From UBA11740 sp049273695 (lineage in GTDB: Bacteria > Acidobacteriota > Blastocatellia > Pyrinomonadales > Pyrinomonadaceae), in assembly GCA_049273695.1 (NCBI GenBank), contig JBASRE010000008.1:15507-79506 (forward strand): 64,000 bases of DNA, in the 5' to 3' direction. Within the stretch, counting starts at the first letter, position 1. Each line of letters starts with the position of its first letter. The notes under the pieces were generated by a model. That model ran no database searches, was not told where the DNA came from, and saw only the letters and a list, made by a program, of their open reading frames with translations. Positions 1 to 10,200 of the stretch are shown here, piece by piece. Position numbers and translations under genes: made by a program.

Positions 1-741
1 CACCAGGACTACCGCGCCGTAACCCCGGCCAAACTCTGCGGTGAAGTTATTGGTGATCACCTGAAATTCTTTAATGGTCGACAGCGCCGCTCCCTGCCGG
101 TTTTGATTCTCGGACGAGTCATCATTGTTTACGCCATTGATTTGAAAGGTAGCGCCCCGTGTTCCGGTGCCATTGAAGTTAATCGACGAACCAGACGACG
201 CAGTGGGATTGTTTTGTCCCGACGTTGGGTTCTCCTGAAAGCCGGTAAAGGTTTCCGCCAGAGTTAGAAAATTACTCTGATTGAAAACCGGTTTGTCCTG
301 AATCTCCTGGCTCGTCAGGGTGCCTTTGATTTCGGCGTTAGTGGTGTTGATAGTAGTGGTCTCGGAAGTAGTCACCACATTCTCCGTGATACTCGCCGGA
401 CTCAAGCGAAAATCAACCACTCGTGTTTGATTTAAGCTAACTTCGACATCTTCCTTAATGACTTTGGCAAACCCCTGATGGTTCGCCACGATGTGGTAAC
501 GGCCCAGTGGCACGAATGACGCAACGTAGAACCCGTCACTATTTGTTGTTAACGTTCTTTCCTGCCCAGTCTCAACGTTGCGAATGACAACCTCTGCATT
601 GTTGACTACCGCTCCATTGGGGTCAGTGACAGTCCCCTGCACAGTTCCTGTGACTGTCTGAGCTACTGCGATCGATCCAAAACAGAAACAGACAGCAAGC
701 GCGACCAGAAGATGGCGCAGAATTCCTGAGTGACGTTTCAT
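1..741 (-). CDS. TonB-dependent receptor, N-terminal part (cut by window edge)
   Basis: Reading the minus strand from ATG at 741 gives 247 open codons running off the window. A signal peptide (MKRHSGILRHLLVALAVC, cleavage likely after AVAQ, about residue 28) is followed by a carboxypeptidase-regulatory-like beta-sandwich (about residues 30-115, with GTVTDPNGAVV and TNSDGFY). The start of a TonB plug domain follows, with INGVNNDDSS and FTAEFGRGYGAVV. This is the Oar-like/SusC-like receptor class common in Acidobacteriota, which imports oligomers or chelates through the outer membrane using TonB energy. The substrate cannot be told. A palindromic motif 100 bp upstream (834-859) recurs upstream of the next receptor, so the two may share a regulator. 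Confidence 0.88.
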   Translation of the reverse strand, partial: MKRHSGILRHLLVALAVCFCFGSIAVAQTVTGTVQGTVTDPNGAVVNNAEVVIRNVETGQERTLTTNSDGFYVASFVPLGRYHIVANHQGFAKVIKEDVEVSLNQTRVVDFRLSPASITENVVTTSETTTINTTNAEIKGTLTSQEIQDKPVFNQSNFLTLAETFTGFQENPTSGQNNPTASSGSSINFNGTGTRGATFQINGVNNDDSSENQNRQGAALSTIKEFQVITNNFTAEFGRGYGAVVLV

Positions 742-1447
742 GATTCAGGCTCCTAGGAAAGTTTTCAGCGTGCTCAACAGTGAGCGCGACATTCTACAAG
801 CGCCTTTTATCCTGTTTGGAGCAACAATAAAAACTAAAAGAACTTATCAGACGGATAAAGACGTGTGATGAGGCAAACCGGCGTTACTTTCGGCCTCACC
901 AGTCAGTTGGTTTCCGTCGTGGAAACACTTTGCGGGTCGGAACCGTCCCGGTCCGGGATGGAAGGAATGGAGCTTGTTATGTGGCGAGTCTATGGGAGTG
1001 GTTTCGACAGGACAGTCGAAATCAGCTCATTTAGCCCGGCGTCCGAGTTGTTGTGGAAATTCTTGTAGAGCGTCGCCAACTGGCCAAGAATCTTGTTACG
1101 CGCTTCCTGTTGCTCGGGTTTTGTACTTAGTAAACGAGGCAACTACCAGTGAGAGAAAAAATCACGCATAACTCGATGCGTCCGCCGGATCTCGCAATCG
1201 TATATGCTCTATAAAGCGCGTTAAGTTACGCTCGTGCTACCGATACGTCGAAGCTTTGAGGTTGAGAATATTGAACACATAAGCTCGCAACCGACAAGCG
1301 TATTGTCAGCCTACGACCGAGCTTCTGGAAGGTTGCAAACTTCTTCACATCACTCTTGACATTCCCTCAGGTGCGCAATAAGTTGCCGCCACGGATCGAA
1401 CCTTTGGGGTGGGGTGGTCAATTCATTGGGGCTGACGGAGGTATTGC
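742..1447. other. 706-bp stretch without a convincing gene
   Basis: It holds the upstream region of the minus-strand receptor, including the palindrome at 834-859. The short open frames on the plus strand (865-1068, 974-1171) overlap each other in different frames, have no ribosome-binding site and no recognisable protein character. Nothing else was recognised. Confidence 0.6.
834..859. promoter_or_regulatory. Palindromic operator-like motif, copy 1
   Basis: The core TTATCagacgGATAA (844-858) is a perfect 5-5-5 inverted repeat, preceded by CTAAAAG. The 26-nt block is repeated with only two differences at 5835-5860. Both copies lie upstream of minus-strand TonB-receptor genes (about 100 bp and 300 bp from their start codons). 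Arm-spacer-arm geometry fits a dimeric repressor or activator site. The regulator is not identified. Confidence 0.5.
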
Positions 1448-1638
1448 ATGAGATTCTTGTTTGTGCTTGCGATGCTGGTTTCTGTAATCGCGGTTTCCGC
1501 GATCTTGCCGCAGCCGGTCAAAGCAAATGATCCGTGCCATGAAGCCTGTGATCAAAACCACGTTATGACCAGCTGCAATACGCGAGCGAGAACTGTCACA
1601 ACGCGTACACTCATTGTAACGACGACTGCGATCCTTAG
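1448..1638 (+). pseudogene. Small cysteine-rich secreted peptide with a frameshift
   Basis: ATG at 1448 follows a strong ribosome-binding site (GGAGG, 1437-1441) and opens with a clear signal peptide (MRFLFVLAMLVSVIAVSA). The mature part starts NDPCHEACDQ. The frame then turns into low-complexity Thr/Arg sequence up to a stop at 1657. Adding one base to the A-run at 1554-1557 restores a frame that continues through ENCHNAYTHCNDDCDP to a TAG at 1636-1638, giving a 63-residue protein with cysteines spaced C-x3-C ... C-x6-C-x3-C. This is either a real one-base loss or a homopolymer sequencing error. The family is not recognised; it resembles short disulfide-rich or metal-binding exported peptides. 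Confidence 0.55.
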
Positions 1639-1821
1639 TAATACCCAGCGGGATTAAAAGATTACGATTACGTCCGGTAATCGAAGGGAGAGCCTCCAAC
1701 GACCGGCTTTCGATAATCAAACTTCGATGGACCGGGCCAAGTTCAACAACTCTGTCTACCGACGCCGCATTAGCCAGCGCCTTTTTTTTCGCGCCATCGC
1801 TGAAGTCACCTGATGCAAACG

Positions 1822-1852
1822 AAAATGCCCGCGGCTAGTCACCGCGGGCATT
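1822..1852 (-). terminator. Intrinsic terminator of the 1.2-kres receptor gene
   Basis: A perfect 11-bp stem, AATGCCCGCGG (1824-1834) with CCGCGGGCATT (1842-1852), has a 7-nt loop. On the minus strand it is followed by a TTTTC run, 20 bp past the receptor stop codon. Confidence 0.85.
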
Positions 1853-1872
1853 CTTAGTGACTTGGGTCCGGT

Positions 1873-4800
1873 TTAGAAGGAAACCTTCGCGCCGAACTGC
1901 ATGGTGCGAGGATCTCTTACTGTATTGATGGTGCCATAAGTTGCCGCGGTGACATTCACACTCGCGATGTTCCGGAAGTTTGTTTTGTTGAAAATATTGA
2001 ACACTTCCGCCCGGAACTGAACTGCATACCGGCCTTCGCTTCCGAAGCGCACATTCTTGCTCATCGTGAAGTCGACACGCTTAGTGGTTGGACCGGTGAC
2101 GGTTCCGCGAGCAGCGTTGCCTGGGGTGTTCGGTACGAGTATGCGATTTCCCAACGCATCTGTCAGTGCTGGATTCGCCTGGAAGCACGCGGTATTGAAC
2201 CACTGCTGCTGCGTGTGTGGTGCATTCTGATTCGGATCACACAGCAGGTTTGGCCGGCCGGCCGGATTGGCGGCGAGGAAGCCCAAGCCCGCCGGATCGT
2301 AATTCGAGGTTGACGGACTAAACGGCAGTCCTGAGTTGTACACCGCGATTCCCGACGCCTGCCAGCCACCCAACACCTTTCCGACAAATCCGTGTTGCGC
2401 TTTGAAGAACGGCAACTCGTAAATGTAGTTAATAGTCAGCACGTGGCGCCGATCCAGGGTTGCCCGCTGCTTCTCGGCTCCGATGTCAAACGTATCTTGC
2501 GGAGCGGTGGTGCGATCGTTCGGGCTGGTCGTCAGGTTCTTGGCCCAAGTGTAGGCGAGCTGCACCATTGACGATCCGGTAAACCGGCGCTGAGCCGAAA
2601 TCTGGAGACTGTGATAGCTCGAGTCGTAACGAGGCTGAATCTGAGCGATTGAAAGATAGCCTCGGTAGGGACGAAGTTGATCCAGGATGCGCGTGTCATT
2701 GAAATTCGTTCCGCCAACCACATTTGGGTTTCCCTGAGCAGCCGTGGGCGGAGTACCCAAATTGCGGAAGGCGTAACCCGCCGGCTGGCAAGTGACCAGC
2801 GTCACGCCGGCCGTTACATACGACTCATTGCCCCGCGCGCATAAGGAGTTTCGCGCCTTACCCGCCGGCAGATCATTCAACTCAGTCAACCCAATCAGAT
2901 GTGTGCCCTTCGAACCGAAGTAACCAACGGTGAACAGGGTTTTGCGTCCCAGCTGATGCTGAAAATCCAACTGCCAGTGTTGCATGTACGGCGTGTCGAA
3001 ATCGGGTTGGACCGCGCGCAGACTCTGGATCGCCGTCGGGATCGCAAAGTTTCCGGCTGGGTTATCCAACCGCGTGTTCGTAATCGTCAGGTTTTGCTGG
3101 TAAGGCGGATTGGTCCCGATGTTCTGTAGATACGTGCCGACCAAAACCTGCTCGTGATAGATGCCATAGCCCGTGCGGATCGAGGTCGTGCCCTTGCCGA
3201 ACGGATCCCACGCAAAGCCGATGCGGGGCGCAAAGTCAGTTTTGTTTACCTCGATGACGTGTTTGCCAAACGGCGATACTTGCGGCGTGCAATTAAACGC
3301 GGCAGGTCCGGTCTGGAAGTTCTGCGAGTTAACGATAATGCCGTTACAGAAATTGCCGGTGCCGGTCACGCGATTGCCCGCACCAGTGACGTGCGGCGCT
3401 TGTGACGGATTGAAGAAACTCGGATCGAAGTTGGACAGTCGCCCGTTCTTGTCCCAGGGTCCGGGAAAATATGAATACCGCACTCCGTAATACACCGTGA
3501 AATTTCTGCGCATGCGCCATTCGTCCTGGCCGAATGCCTCGAACGCGGTCTGTCGCAGGTCGGCGGTGTAATCAAAAGCGGCTTGTTGGAAAGTGGCCAC
3601 GTTACCCACGAGGAAGTTAGCAAAGCGCTGAAGATTTTGGTTGACCGCCCCCGTTGAAACTCCCGCCGGCAAAGTCGTGCCGAACGCCGCGAACAGACCC
3701 TCGTTGGTGCCGGCAAGCGAATTCTCGTTCTTGCGGTACTCAGAGAAGGTGGCGCCGAACTTCAAGGTGTGGTTGCCAAAGAGCCTGGTAACCGCACCAC
3801 TGTAATTACGCTTGTACGAGAAGTTGTCGTACGGGCCGAAGCTACTCAAGTAACTGAAACCGTTCGCTGCGGTGTTGGCTGAGTTTCCAATCGACGGATT
3901 GCGATCGCGTTGATTCGCAAACGGCAAAGTCACCGGTGCAGTAAAGTTGTTCAACGAAATGAGTCCGACGTTGTTGCTTAGGATGGCGCCGTAACCGTAG
4001 GTGAATCGGCCTTCGATGATCGTCCTGGTACCGAGCGAATAGATTGCCTGGGCCGTGTGGGTCTTGCCGGGCGAGTTCGTTTCGGTCACCGAAACGTTCG
4101 GCAGGCCCGAGCCATTCGAGAACAGCGAGTTCGCGTCAATCGTTGGAATCTTGTCGTTCTGGAAACGATAAGACGTCGACAGATGATCACTGAACGAGTG
4201 ATCAATCTTGAATACCCATTGATTGAAGTCTGCGACGTTCCGCCCCGCGGTCGTCAGCAGGTAAGGATTGGCAGCCGTGCCCGCATTCGGCAGTGGCAGT
4301 TGGTTATAAACGCTCGCGACGTATGCCGCCGCAGTCGGACTTCGGAACGCTGCGGGGATCGGTGTGCCGGCGGGCAAAATAAATCCGCCCGTACAATTAG
4401 CCTCATTAAACGGCGCGGCCGGCCGGTTTATACAGACTGGTATCGGAAAGATACCGAGCCTGACATTTGTGTCGGGCACGGTCACCGTCGTTGCCGAAGC
4501 AAATCGCCGGTCCCTGCGGCGCTCGTTGGAGATGAAGAAAAATGTTCGTTTGCTGCGGAGCAAAGAGTCTCCGCCTTCACCAAAACGCGGCAGGTGTACC
4601 GGCCCGCCCAAAGTAAAGCCGTAGTTGTTGTAACGGAACGGTGGGCGTTTTGCCTTACCGTTTGTGTCGCGACCAAACGGCGGGTTGGTAGTCGCATTGA
4701 CGAGGAAGCTATTCGCATTGAAGGCTTCGTTGCGTATGAATTCAAAGGCGCTGCCGTGGAACTTCGCTGATCCCGAGCGAGTAACCACATTGACCTGGCC

Positions 4801-5541
4801 ACCCCCGCTGCGTCCCGACTCTGCCGGAAACAAGCTGCGCAGAACTTTGAACTCACTGATCGAGTCAACGCTCGGATATGCCTGAATCGTGATGTTCGAT
4901 CCTCTGTCCGTGATGTCGGCGCCATCAACAGTGAAAGTATTCTGGCTGCTGCGCGCGCCATTCACTGAAATGTTGATAGTGTTCGCTTGGCCGTCGGGGT
5001 TCGTTGTGCCAACATAAACTTGATCGGCGAGATCGTTCGAGACACCCGGCGCCAGCGTCACGAGCTGAACCCAGTTTCGATTGTTGAGCGAGATCTCCTT
5101 GGCCTGGTCGCCACTGACCACCGACGAAGCCGTCGGCGTGGTCAGCTCTACGGCGACCGGCTGCGCTTCAATGGTCACCGTCTCGGCGATGCTTCCCGTT
5201 TCCAGGGTCACATCGACAGTGCGACGCTGGCCCACATCAACCTTCACAGCATTCGCCAGATATTTTTTGAATCCCGCCATCTCAACGGCTACGTCGTAGG
5301 TCGCCGACGGCAGGTTAGGCACGGAATAGAAACCTTCTTCGTTCGTCGTGATTGTCCGAACGACGACTTTCTTTTCTGTGTCGCTAACGGTCACATTCGC
5401 GTTGGCCACGGCAGCTCCGTTGGCGTCAAGCACCGTGCCTGTAATCGTGCCCGTGGTTTCCTGGGCGGCTGCGGTAACGATGAAACAAAGGGTTAGAAGT
5501 ATCGAGGAAACAACGGTGCGCAGACTGATGTGATGTCTCAT
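1873..5541 (-). CDS. TonB-dependent receptor with carboxypeptidase-regulatory-like domain
   Basis: 1222 residues. The ATG at 5541 was chosen because it has a purine-rich site (GAGAGGA) about 8 nt upstream and begins directly with a signal peptide (MRHHISLRTVVSSILLTLCF, cleavage near TAAAQ). A longer frame to 5637 adds a basic, non-signal extension. Domains: carboxypeptidase-regulatory-like fold (about 30-115; TGTITGTVLDANGAAVANA), plug (about 120-250; DGADITDRGSN, PAESGRSGGGQVNVVTRSG), then a 22-strand-type beta-barrel ending in the aromatic KVSF typical of outer-membrane proteins. Predicted role is active uptake of a large substrate across the outer membrane. No SusD partner is present. A terminator follows, so it is probably monocistronic. 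Confidence 0.92.
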   Translation of the reverse strand: MRHHISLRTVVSSILLTLCFIVTAAAQETTGTITGTVLDANGAAVANANVTVSDTEKKVVVRTITTNEEGFYSVPNLPSATYDVAVEMAGFKKYLANAVKVDVGQRRTVDVTLETGSIAETVTIEAQPVAVELTTPTASSVVSGDQAKEISLNNRNWVQLVTLAPGVSNDLADQVYVGTTNPDGQANTINISVNGARSSQNTFTVDGADITDRGSNITIQAYPSVDSISEFKVLRSLFPAESGRSGGGQVNVVTRSGSAKFHGSAFEFIRNEAFNANSFLVNATTNPPFGRDTNGKAKRPPFRYNNYGFTLGGPVHLPRFGEGGDSLLRSKRTFFFISNERRRDRRFASATTVTVPDTNVRLGIFPIPVCINRPAAPFNEANCTGGFILPAGTPIPAAFRSPTAAAYVASVYNQLPLPNAGTAANPYLLTTAGRNVADFNQWVFKIDHSFSDHLSTSYRFQNDKIPTIDANSLFSNGSGLPNVSVTETNSPGKTHTAQAIYSLGTRTIIEGRFTYGYGAILSNNVGLISLNNFTAPVTLPFANQRDRNPSIGNSANTAANGFSYLSSFGPYDNFSYKRNYSGAVTRLFGNHTLKFGATFSEYRKNENSLAGTNEGLFAAFGTTLPAGVSTGAVNQNLQRFANFLVGNVATFQQAAFDYTADLRQTAFEAFGQDEWRMRRNFTVYYGVRYSYFPGPWDKNGRLSNFDPSFFNPSQAPHVTGAGNRVTGTGNFCNGIIVNSQNFQTGPAAFNCTPQVSPFGKHVIEVNKTDFAPRIGFAWDPFGKGTTSIRTGYGIYHEQVLVGTYLQNIGTNPPYQQNLTITNTRLDNPAGNFAIPTAIQSLRAVQPDFDTPYMQHWQLDFQHQLGRKTLFTVGYFGSKGTHLIGLTELNDLPAGKARNSLCARGNESYVTAGVTLVTCQPAGYAFRNLGTPPTAAQGNPNVVGGTNFNDTRILDQLRPYRGYLSIAQIQPRYDSSYHSLQISAQRRFTGSSMVQLAYTWAKNLTTSPNDRTTAPQDTFDIGAEKQRATLDRRHVLTINYIYELPFFKAQHGFVGKVLGGWQASGIAVYNSGLPFSPSTSNYDPAGLGFLAANPAGRPNLLCDPNQNAPHTQQQWFNTACFQANPALTDALGNRILVPNTPGNAARGTVTGPTTKRVDFTMSKNVRFGSEGRYAVQFRAEVFNIFNKTNFRNIASVNVTAATYGTINTVRDPRTMQFGAKVSF

Positions 5542-6172
5542 AAGGGGATCCTCTCGATTCGGTTTTGACCTGCGGTTGATGGTTCGTCCTCGGAAATGCG
5601 AACACAATTGGCGGTAATACAGAAAAAATTTAGGCAACTCGCGGGCCGTCGCAGCGCCCTCGTATCGAACGTTCGCGGGCCGCGAATCATCTTTGTCAGT
5701 ATCATGAACTGACCACGCCGGTCTACCTCTGATTGTTGATGTTCAGTTACTCGGCAGGCGGTAAGATCGCCGCGGTGCCCGCCGGTAACCAACTCGGAGC
5801 CAGCATTTTATGCGACCTGTCATCCACATCAAAGCTAAAAGTGCTTATCAGACGGATAAACATTGATAATGAAACGAGTCCGGTCGGCGGTGAACCAGCC
5901 GCGTGGCAGGCGTTTCGATGGTCGCTTAACTGCGATCGAGCCTCGTGTCAGCCTGCGAAATATTGGATGACTCTTCACAATTTCGGATGGAAACGTACAG
6001 TTGCCGCCTGCCCCGCGATGCCGAGCCGTGACTATCCAGAAGTTGCCTTTTAGCGCAATCCCTAAACAAACGGTGAACCTTTTTGGTTGACGCCAGAGTA
6101 AGACGGAGGGTATATAGGGCAGAGTCAATAACAATTGTTTTTGCAGAGGCCCACCCTTCACGAGTCCAGCCA
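5542..6172. other. 631-bp divergent intergenic region
   Basis: It separates the minus-strand receptor from the plus-strand TPR gene and carries the second copy of the TTATC-N5-GATAA motif. The open frame at 5733-6053 lacks a ribosome-binding site and protein-like composition and was not accepted. Confidence 0.6.
5835..5860. promoter_or_regulatory. Palindromic operator-like motif, copy 2
   Basis: TTATCagacgGATAA at 5845-5859 with the same CTAAAAG flank as at 834-859. It sits between divergent genes, so it could serve the receptor (start 5541), the TPR gene (start 6173) or both. Confidence 0.5.
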
Positions 6173-7183
6173 ATGAGACGAAATCATTTAATCGCCGTTT
6201 TTTTTGGCAGCGGGCTTCTCATATCGTTGTTCATTCTTCAGGCCCATGGCCAGCTTCCTGATACTGGAAGCACGATAACCGGATTTGTTTTTGACGACCA
6301 ACGCCGTCCGATTTCCCAAGTTCATGTTGAACTAATAAACGACGTCAATGGCATCCTCCAACGAATGAGAACCGACGTTTCCGGGCGATTTGTTTTTAGG
6401 GGAGTTTCGCAGGGAAGGTTCCAAGTGAGAGTCTTACCGCTGGGGACACTTTACGAAGGGCAAACCCAGGAGGTAGAGCTGGCCGGTATGAGCGCTTCGG
6501 GCAGACCAATCAGGGATACCATACAAAAGGATTTTTATCTTAGTTTGAAAAAAACAGGCTCTGCTTCTACCGGCGTAGTTTTCGCGCAAGAGATCCCCGA
6601 GGAAGCAAAAACACTTTATCAGAGAGCTGTTGCTGATCTTGATCGGGATAGGATGGAAGACGGGGTCGCGGGACTGGAGCGCGCGCTCAAAATTTTTCCG
6701 GAATACTACTTAGCGTTAGAACGGTTGGGGTTGATACATCTAACGCAACAACAATACGAAAAAGCCGTGGCAGTTTTTGGTAAGGCCGTCGTAGTTAATC
6801 CGCGCAGTTTTAATGGATGGTATGGATTGAGCGTTTCACATTATGAGTTAAGACAATCGGAGTCGGCGGTCGAAGCGGCCCAGAAAGCGGTTACGCTCAA
6901 CTCAAACTCAGCGGATGCGTTACTTGTGCTGGGTGTTTCACTGCGACAAGCGAAAAGATATGTAGAGGCAGAGAAACCTTTAAAACAAGCTGACAAGATT
7001 ACGAAAGGGCTCTCTCCCGATGTCCACTGGAATCTGGCCCTGTTATACGGGAAAAACCTTAACCGTTTCCATGACGCGGCTAACGAGCTCGAACTTTATT
7101 TGAAGACTACTCCAGATACTTCGCAAGCTGAACTCATCAAGAAACTGATTAAACAGTATCGTGAAAGCCCGCCTGCCAAGTGA
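6173..7183 (+). CDS. Secreted carboxypeptidase-regulatory-like/TPR protein
   Basis: 336 residues from ATG 6173. An upstream TTG at 6083 would give a non-signal extension, so the ATG is preferred, although its ribosome-binding site is weak. Residues 1-27 (MRRNHLIAVFFGSGLLISLF, ending QAHG) are a signal peptide. Residues about 32-110 form a carboxypeptidase-regulatory-like beta-sandwich (ITGFVFDDQRRPISQVHVELI, then GRFVFRGVSQGRFQVRV). From about 140 to the end there are four to five tetratricopeptide repeats (YYLALERLGLIHLTQQQYEKA, FNGWYGLSVSHYELRQ, ADALLVLGVSLRQAKRY). Such proteins are periplasmic adaptors, and a protein-protein role is inferred. Its location between two receptors and facing a shared palindrome suggests co-regulation with receptor expression. 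No enzyme motif is seen. Confidence 0.8.
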   Translation: MRRNHLIAVFFGSGLLISLFILQAHGQLPDTGSTITGFVFDDQRRPISQVHVELINDVNGILQRMRTDVSGRFVFRGVSQGRFQVRVLPLGTLYEGQTQEVELAGMSASGRPIRDTIQKDFYLSLKKTGSASTGVVFAQEIPEEAKTLYQRAVADLDRDRMEDGVAGLERALKIFPEYYLALERLGLIHLTQQQYEKAVAVFGKAVVVNPRSFNGWYGLSVSHYELRQSESAVEAAQKAVTLNSNSADALLVLGVSLRQAKRYVEAEKPLKQADKITKGLSPDVHWNLALLYGKNLNRFHDAANELELYLKTTPDTSQAELIKKLIKQYRESPPAK

Positions 7184-7216
7184 CGTGCTAATTCCTTAAC
7201 TGCTTCGCCCAAAAAC

Positions 7217-7246
7217 AAACTCGCCTGAATCGCTTCAGGCGAGTTT
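7217..7246. terminator. Bidirectional terminator between convergent genes
   Basis: A 13-bp perfect stem, AAACTCGCCTGAA (7217-7229) with TTCAGGCGAGTTT (7234-7246), has a 4-nt loop and A/T tracts on both sides. It lies between the plus-strand TPR gene and the minus-strand receptor, 33 and 24 bp from their ends. Confidence 0.85.
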
Positions 7247-7269
7247 GAGAGTCCAGCTTTGAGATCCTT

Positions 7270-10200
7270 CTAGAAGAGGAACCTCACTCCAAATCTCAGC
7301 GTTCGCGGTGACTGGTACAGGAACGGCAGCCCGTACCGGATGTCGCTTCTATCTGGTTGCGACGCTACCCGAGCCTGCATCTGGTTCAACAGCGTCCCGC
7401 CGGTGATACCGTTAGCATAAGCCACCTGGCTTAATCCGAGGGCCGCCGCGTTAACCGGAGCGGTGCTTGGATTCACGGTGGTATAGACGCCGGTAACCGT
7501 AGCTTGATCGAAGAGATTCAGCACGTTGAGATCGAAAGCCATGGTCAACCGATTCTCCGCACCAAATCGATAGCGGTGAGTAATATTAAAGTCCGTCTGC
7601 GAATAGGCCGGACTACGACCCAAATCACCGCGACCCAGGAATATTTGCGGCGTTACGGTTGAGGCGCCATAGATAGTCGTGGTTTGAGGTTGGCCTGAAG
7701 TGACGGTTTGAAAGGCTGCTATTTCAGTTGAATGTGTTCGCCTTCCCTTCCAATCAAAGATATAGGCGCCGTAGATGTTGAAGACATGCGGCCGGTCGGT
7801 CTGAAGCCGCCCGTTGTCTTTCTCACCCCGCGCGGTGAATCCGATAAACGGCAAGTCAAAGGCACGACTCACGCCGGGTGAAAGCCGTCCGTTAACCAGG
7901 TGCGGCTCATCGGAACTAGCCAGTCCGGAGTAGTTACCGAATAACCGGCTGTAAGTGTAATTCGCATTGAAATACCAGTTGTTGTGCAAGGGTCTGTCGA
8001 TGACAACCTCGAACCCGTCATAGCGGCGCTGCGGTCTTGTCGATCTGAGATATCCGAGCGTATTGAGCGTTTGCAGGTGCAGGCCACTACCAGGGTTGCC
8101 GATAATGTACGCCTCGCTGCCGGCCGCATTAACAATACCTGCGTCTTCCACTGCCTCATCGACATTCTTATACGTGTAGCGCGCTCGCAAAATGTAAAGT
8201 TTGCGGAACTGCCGTTCTGCGCCAACCGTGAACTCAGTCTGCCGGAACGGCTTTAAGTTAGGATCTACGGCCCCGCCATTTAGTGCAGAAGCATTCGGAT
8301 CGTTTGCGTTGACCCTTAAGTTCTTTTGACATCTGCTGCGCGCACCCGCAGTGATAAAACCTGTCGTCGGACAAACGCTCGGTCCGGTGAAACCGTTGAG
8401 GATATTCCCGATGTTAAAGCTGGTGGACGTATCACCGGGGAAGAGCTCGAAATAATCTTCGAGGAAAATATCGCCTCCGAACAAACCGCGGGGAAGCTCG
8501 AATTTCACGCGGTCGAAGAACCGGCCGTAGCTGGCGAAAAGTTTCGTGTTGCCGTCGCCGGTAAGATCGTAAGCGAAGCCAAGTCGCGGAGCGATCTTAT
8601 CGCCCCAGCCAAAATTGATCGCGCTTGGAAACGAGTTGAACGAGGGTAGATTCTCTTTCTCAAAACGGACCCCGAGGTTCACCGTCAATCGCCGATGTGG
8701 CTGGTACTTATCCTGTATGAAGATGCTCTGGCTTAGGTTTGATCCACTGCCATTGGTTCCGGTGCGTCTAAATGAAGCAGAGCCGACGTTCCCGGGCGTT
8801 GACGTTACATTTCCACCGATCAGCGTGGCAATGTCAGTCCCATAGTTGAACGAGATGCGTCCGACGGTGGAATTACCCGACTGCACATCGTTGAAAATAG
8901 TGAATCGCTGGTACCCACCTCTCAATTCATGCTGTCCGCCGGCGCTAAATATGAAAGCCACGGAAGATTCAAACGATTTTCGGAGCGAGACATCCTTTCG
9001 GGTAATTGTATTTGCCCCGGTTGTCGTGCACGGGAAAGCGGCGTTTGGAGTTCCGCAACTAAAGATCTGAACAGTCTCGGGAACAAAGTAGTTGCCGTTC
9101 TTCTCGTTAAGAAAACCGCGACTATAACGAGCGTCGAATACGAGCTTGCTGGTCGCAGTGTACACACCAGCCAAGGTCATCAGGTTCGAGTTCTGGCGCC
9201 CGCCTTGCAGATCCGTAAAATTATGTCCGCTCAACACGCCAATGCTGCCCCCATAGTTGGCAGTCGGAACATTGTTAAAGCCAAAACCCGAAGAGGCTAC
9301 ATTCGTGAAACTGGTGGTCGGAATACTCCCCTCATCGACCACCGGGTTCCAGAGGTACGTGCCGGTGAGCCTCAATTTATTGATGGGATTCGCATCAATC
9401 CGCCCAAAGGCATATTCGAATTTCCTCGTTCGCCGGTAGTGTTCGGTTGTGATGAAGGTTCTTTGCGACGCGGGAAGGTTGGTAAAGTAGGGCGTGTCGA
9501 CTGTGGTCTCAAATATCTGCGGCGTGTAGCTTGTGAAAAACCATACGCGGTCCTTCATGATCGGTCCGCTAAAGCTAGCCGATGGAAATACGTTTGTTCC
9601 TCCTTGCTTAGCGGGGTTGAAATACTCAGCAGTCTGTACGAAGTTATTGGTTGAAACCGCACCTGAGGTGAACCGGGTCAGGAGCGGACGTGGCTTGCCG
9701 CCGAATTTCGGTACTTCGAACTGGAGACCGACTTCGCCGTGAAACTCATTACCGCCTCCACGAGTAACGACGCTAACGACGCCACCCGTCGCGCCGCCGT
9801 ACAGCGCATCGAATCCGCTCGACTTAACTTGAACTTCCTGAACCAGCTGAGTGGGAACATTGTATGTTTCATTCAGAGTCCCGGTCCGATAATTGGTGAC
9901 TTCCTGACCATCGATGACAAAAACGTTTTCGCCTCCGGAAGCGCCATCCACCGAAAAACCACCTGTGCGGCTTTCAGGACGCGTCCCGGGTACGGTTTTT
10001 AGCAGACCGGTAAAACCGGCGCCCTTAGGTATTAACTCAATCTTCTGAGCGTTAATCGTGGTCTGAATAGCGTTGTTGCTGGTATCGACTGTCACCGAGT
10101 CAGAAGCAACAATATTGACGGTACTCACACTGCTCCCGGTAGTAACCGTAATAGTCAGTTGAGTGGCCTGGCCGATGGCGACCGTCACGTTTTCGTATCT

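Noticed and set aside
865..1171. Two overlapping plus-strand open frames (865-1068, 974-1171)
   Set aside because: They overlap in different frames, have no ribosome-binding site, and show no protein-like composition.
4057..4770. 237-codon open frame on the plus strand
   Set aside because: Lies antisense within the 1222-residue receptor; Arg/Val-rich composition of a shadow frame.
5733..6053. 106-codon plus-strand open frame
   Set aside because: No Shine-Dalgarno sequence, no signal or domain, and it runs over the palindromic operator; better read as intergenic.
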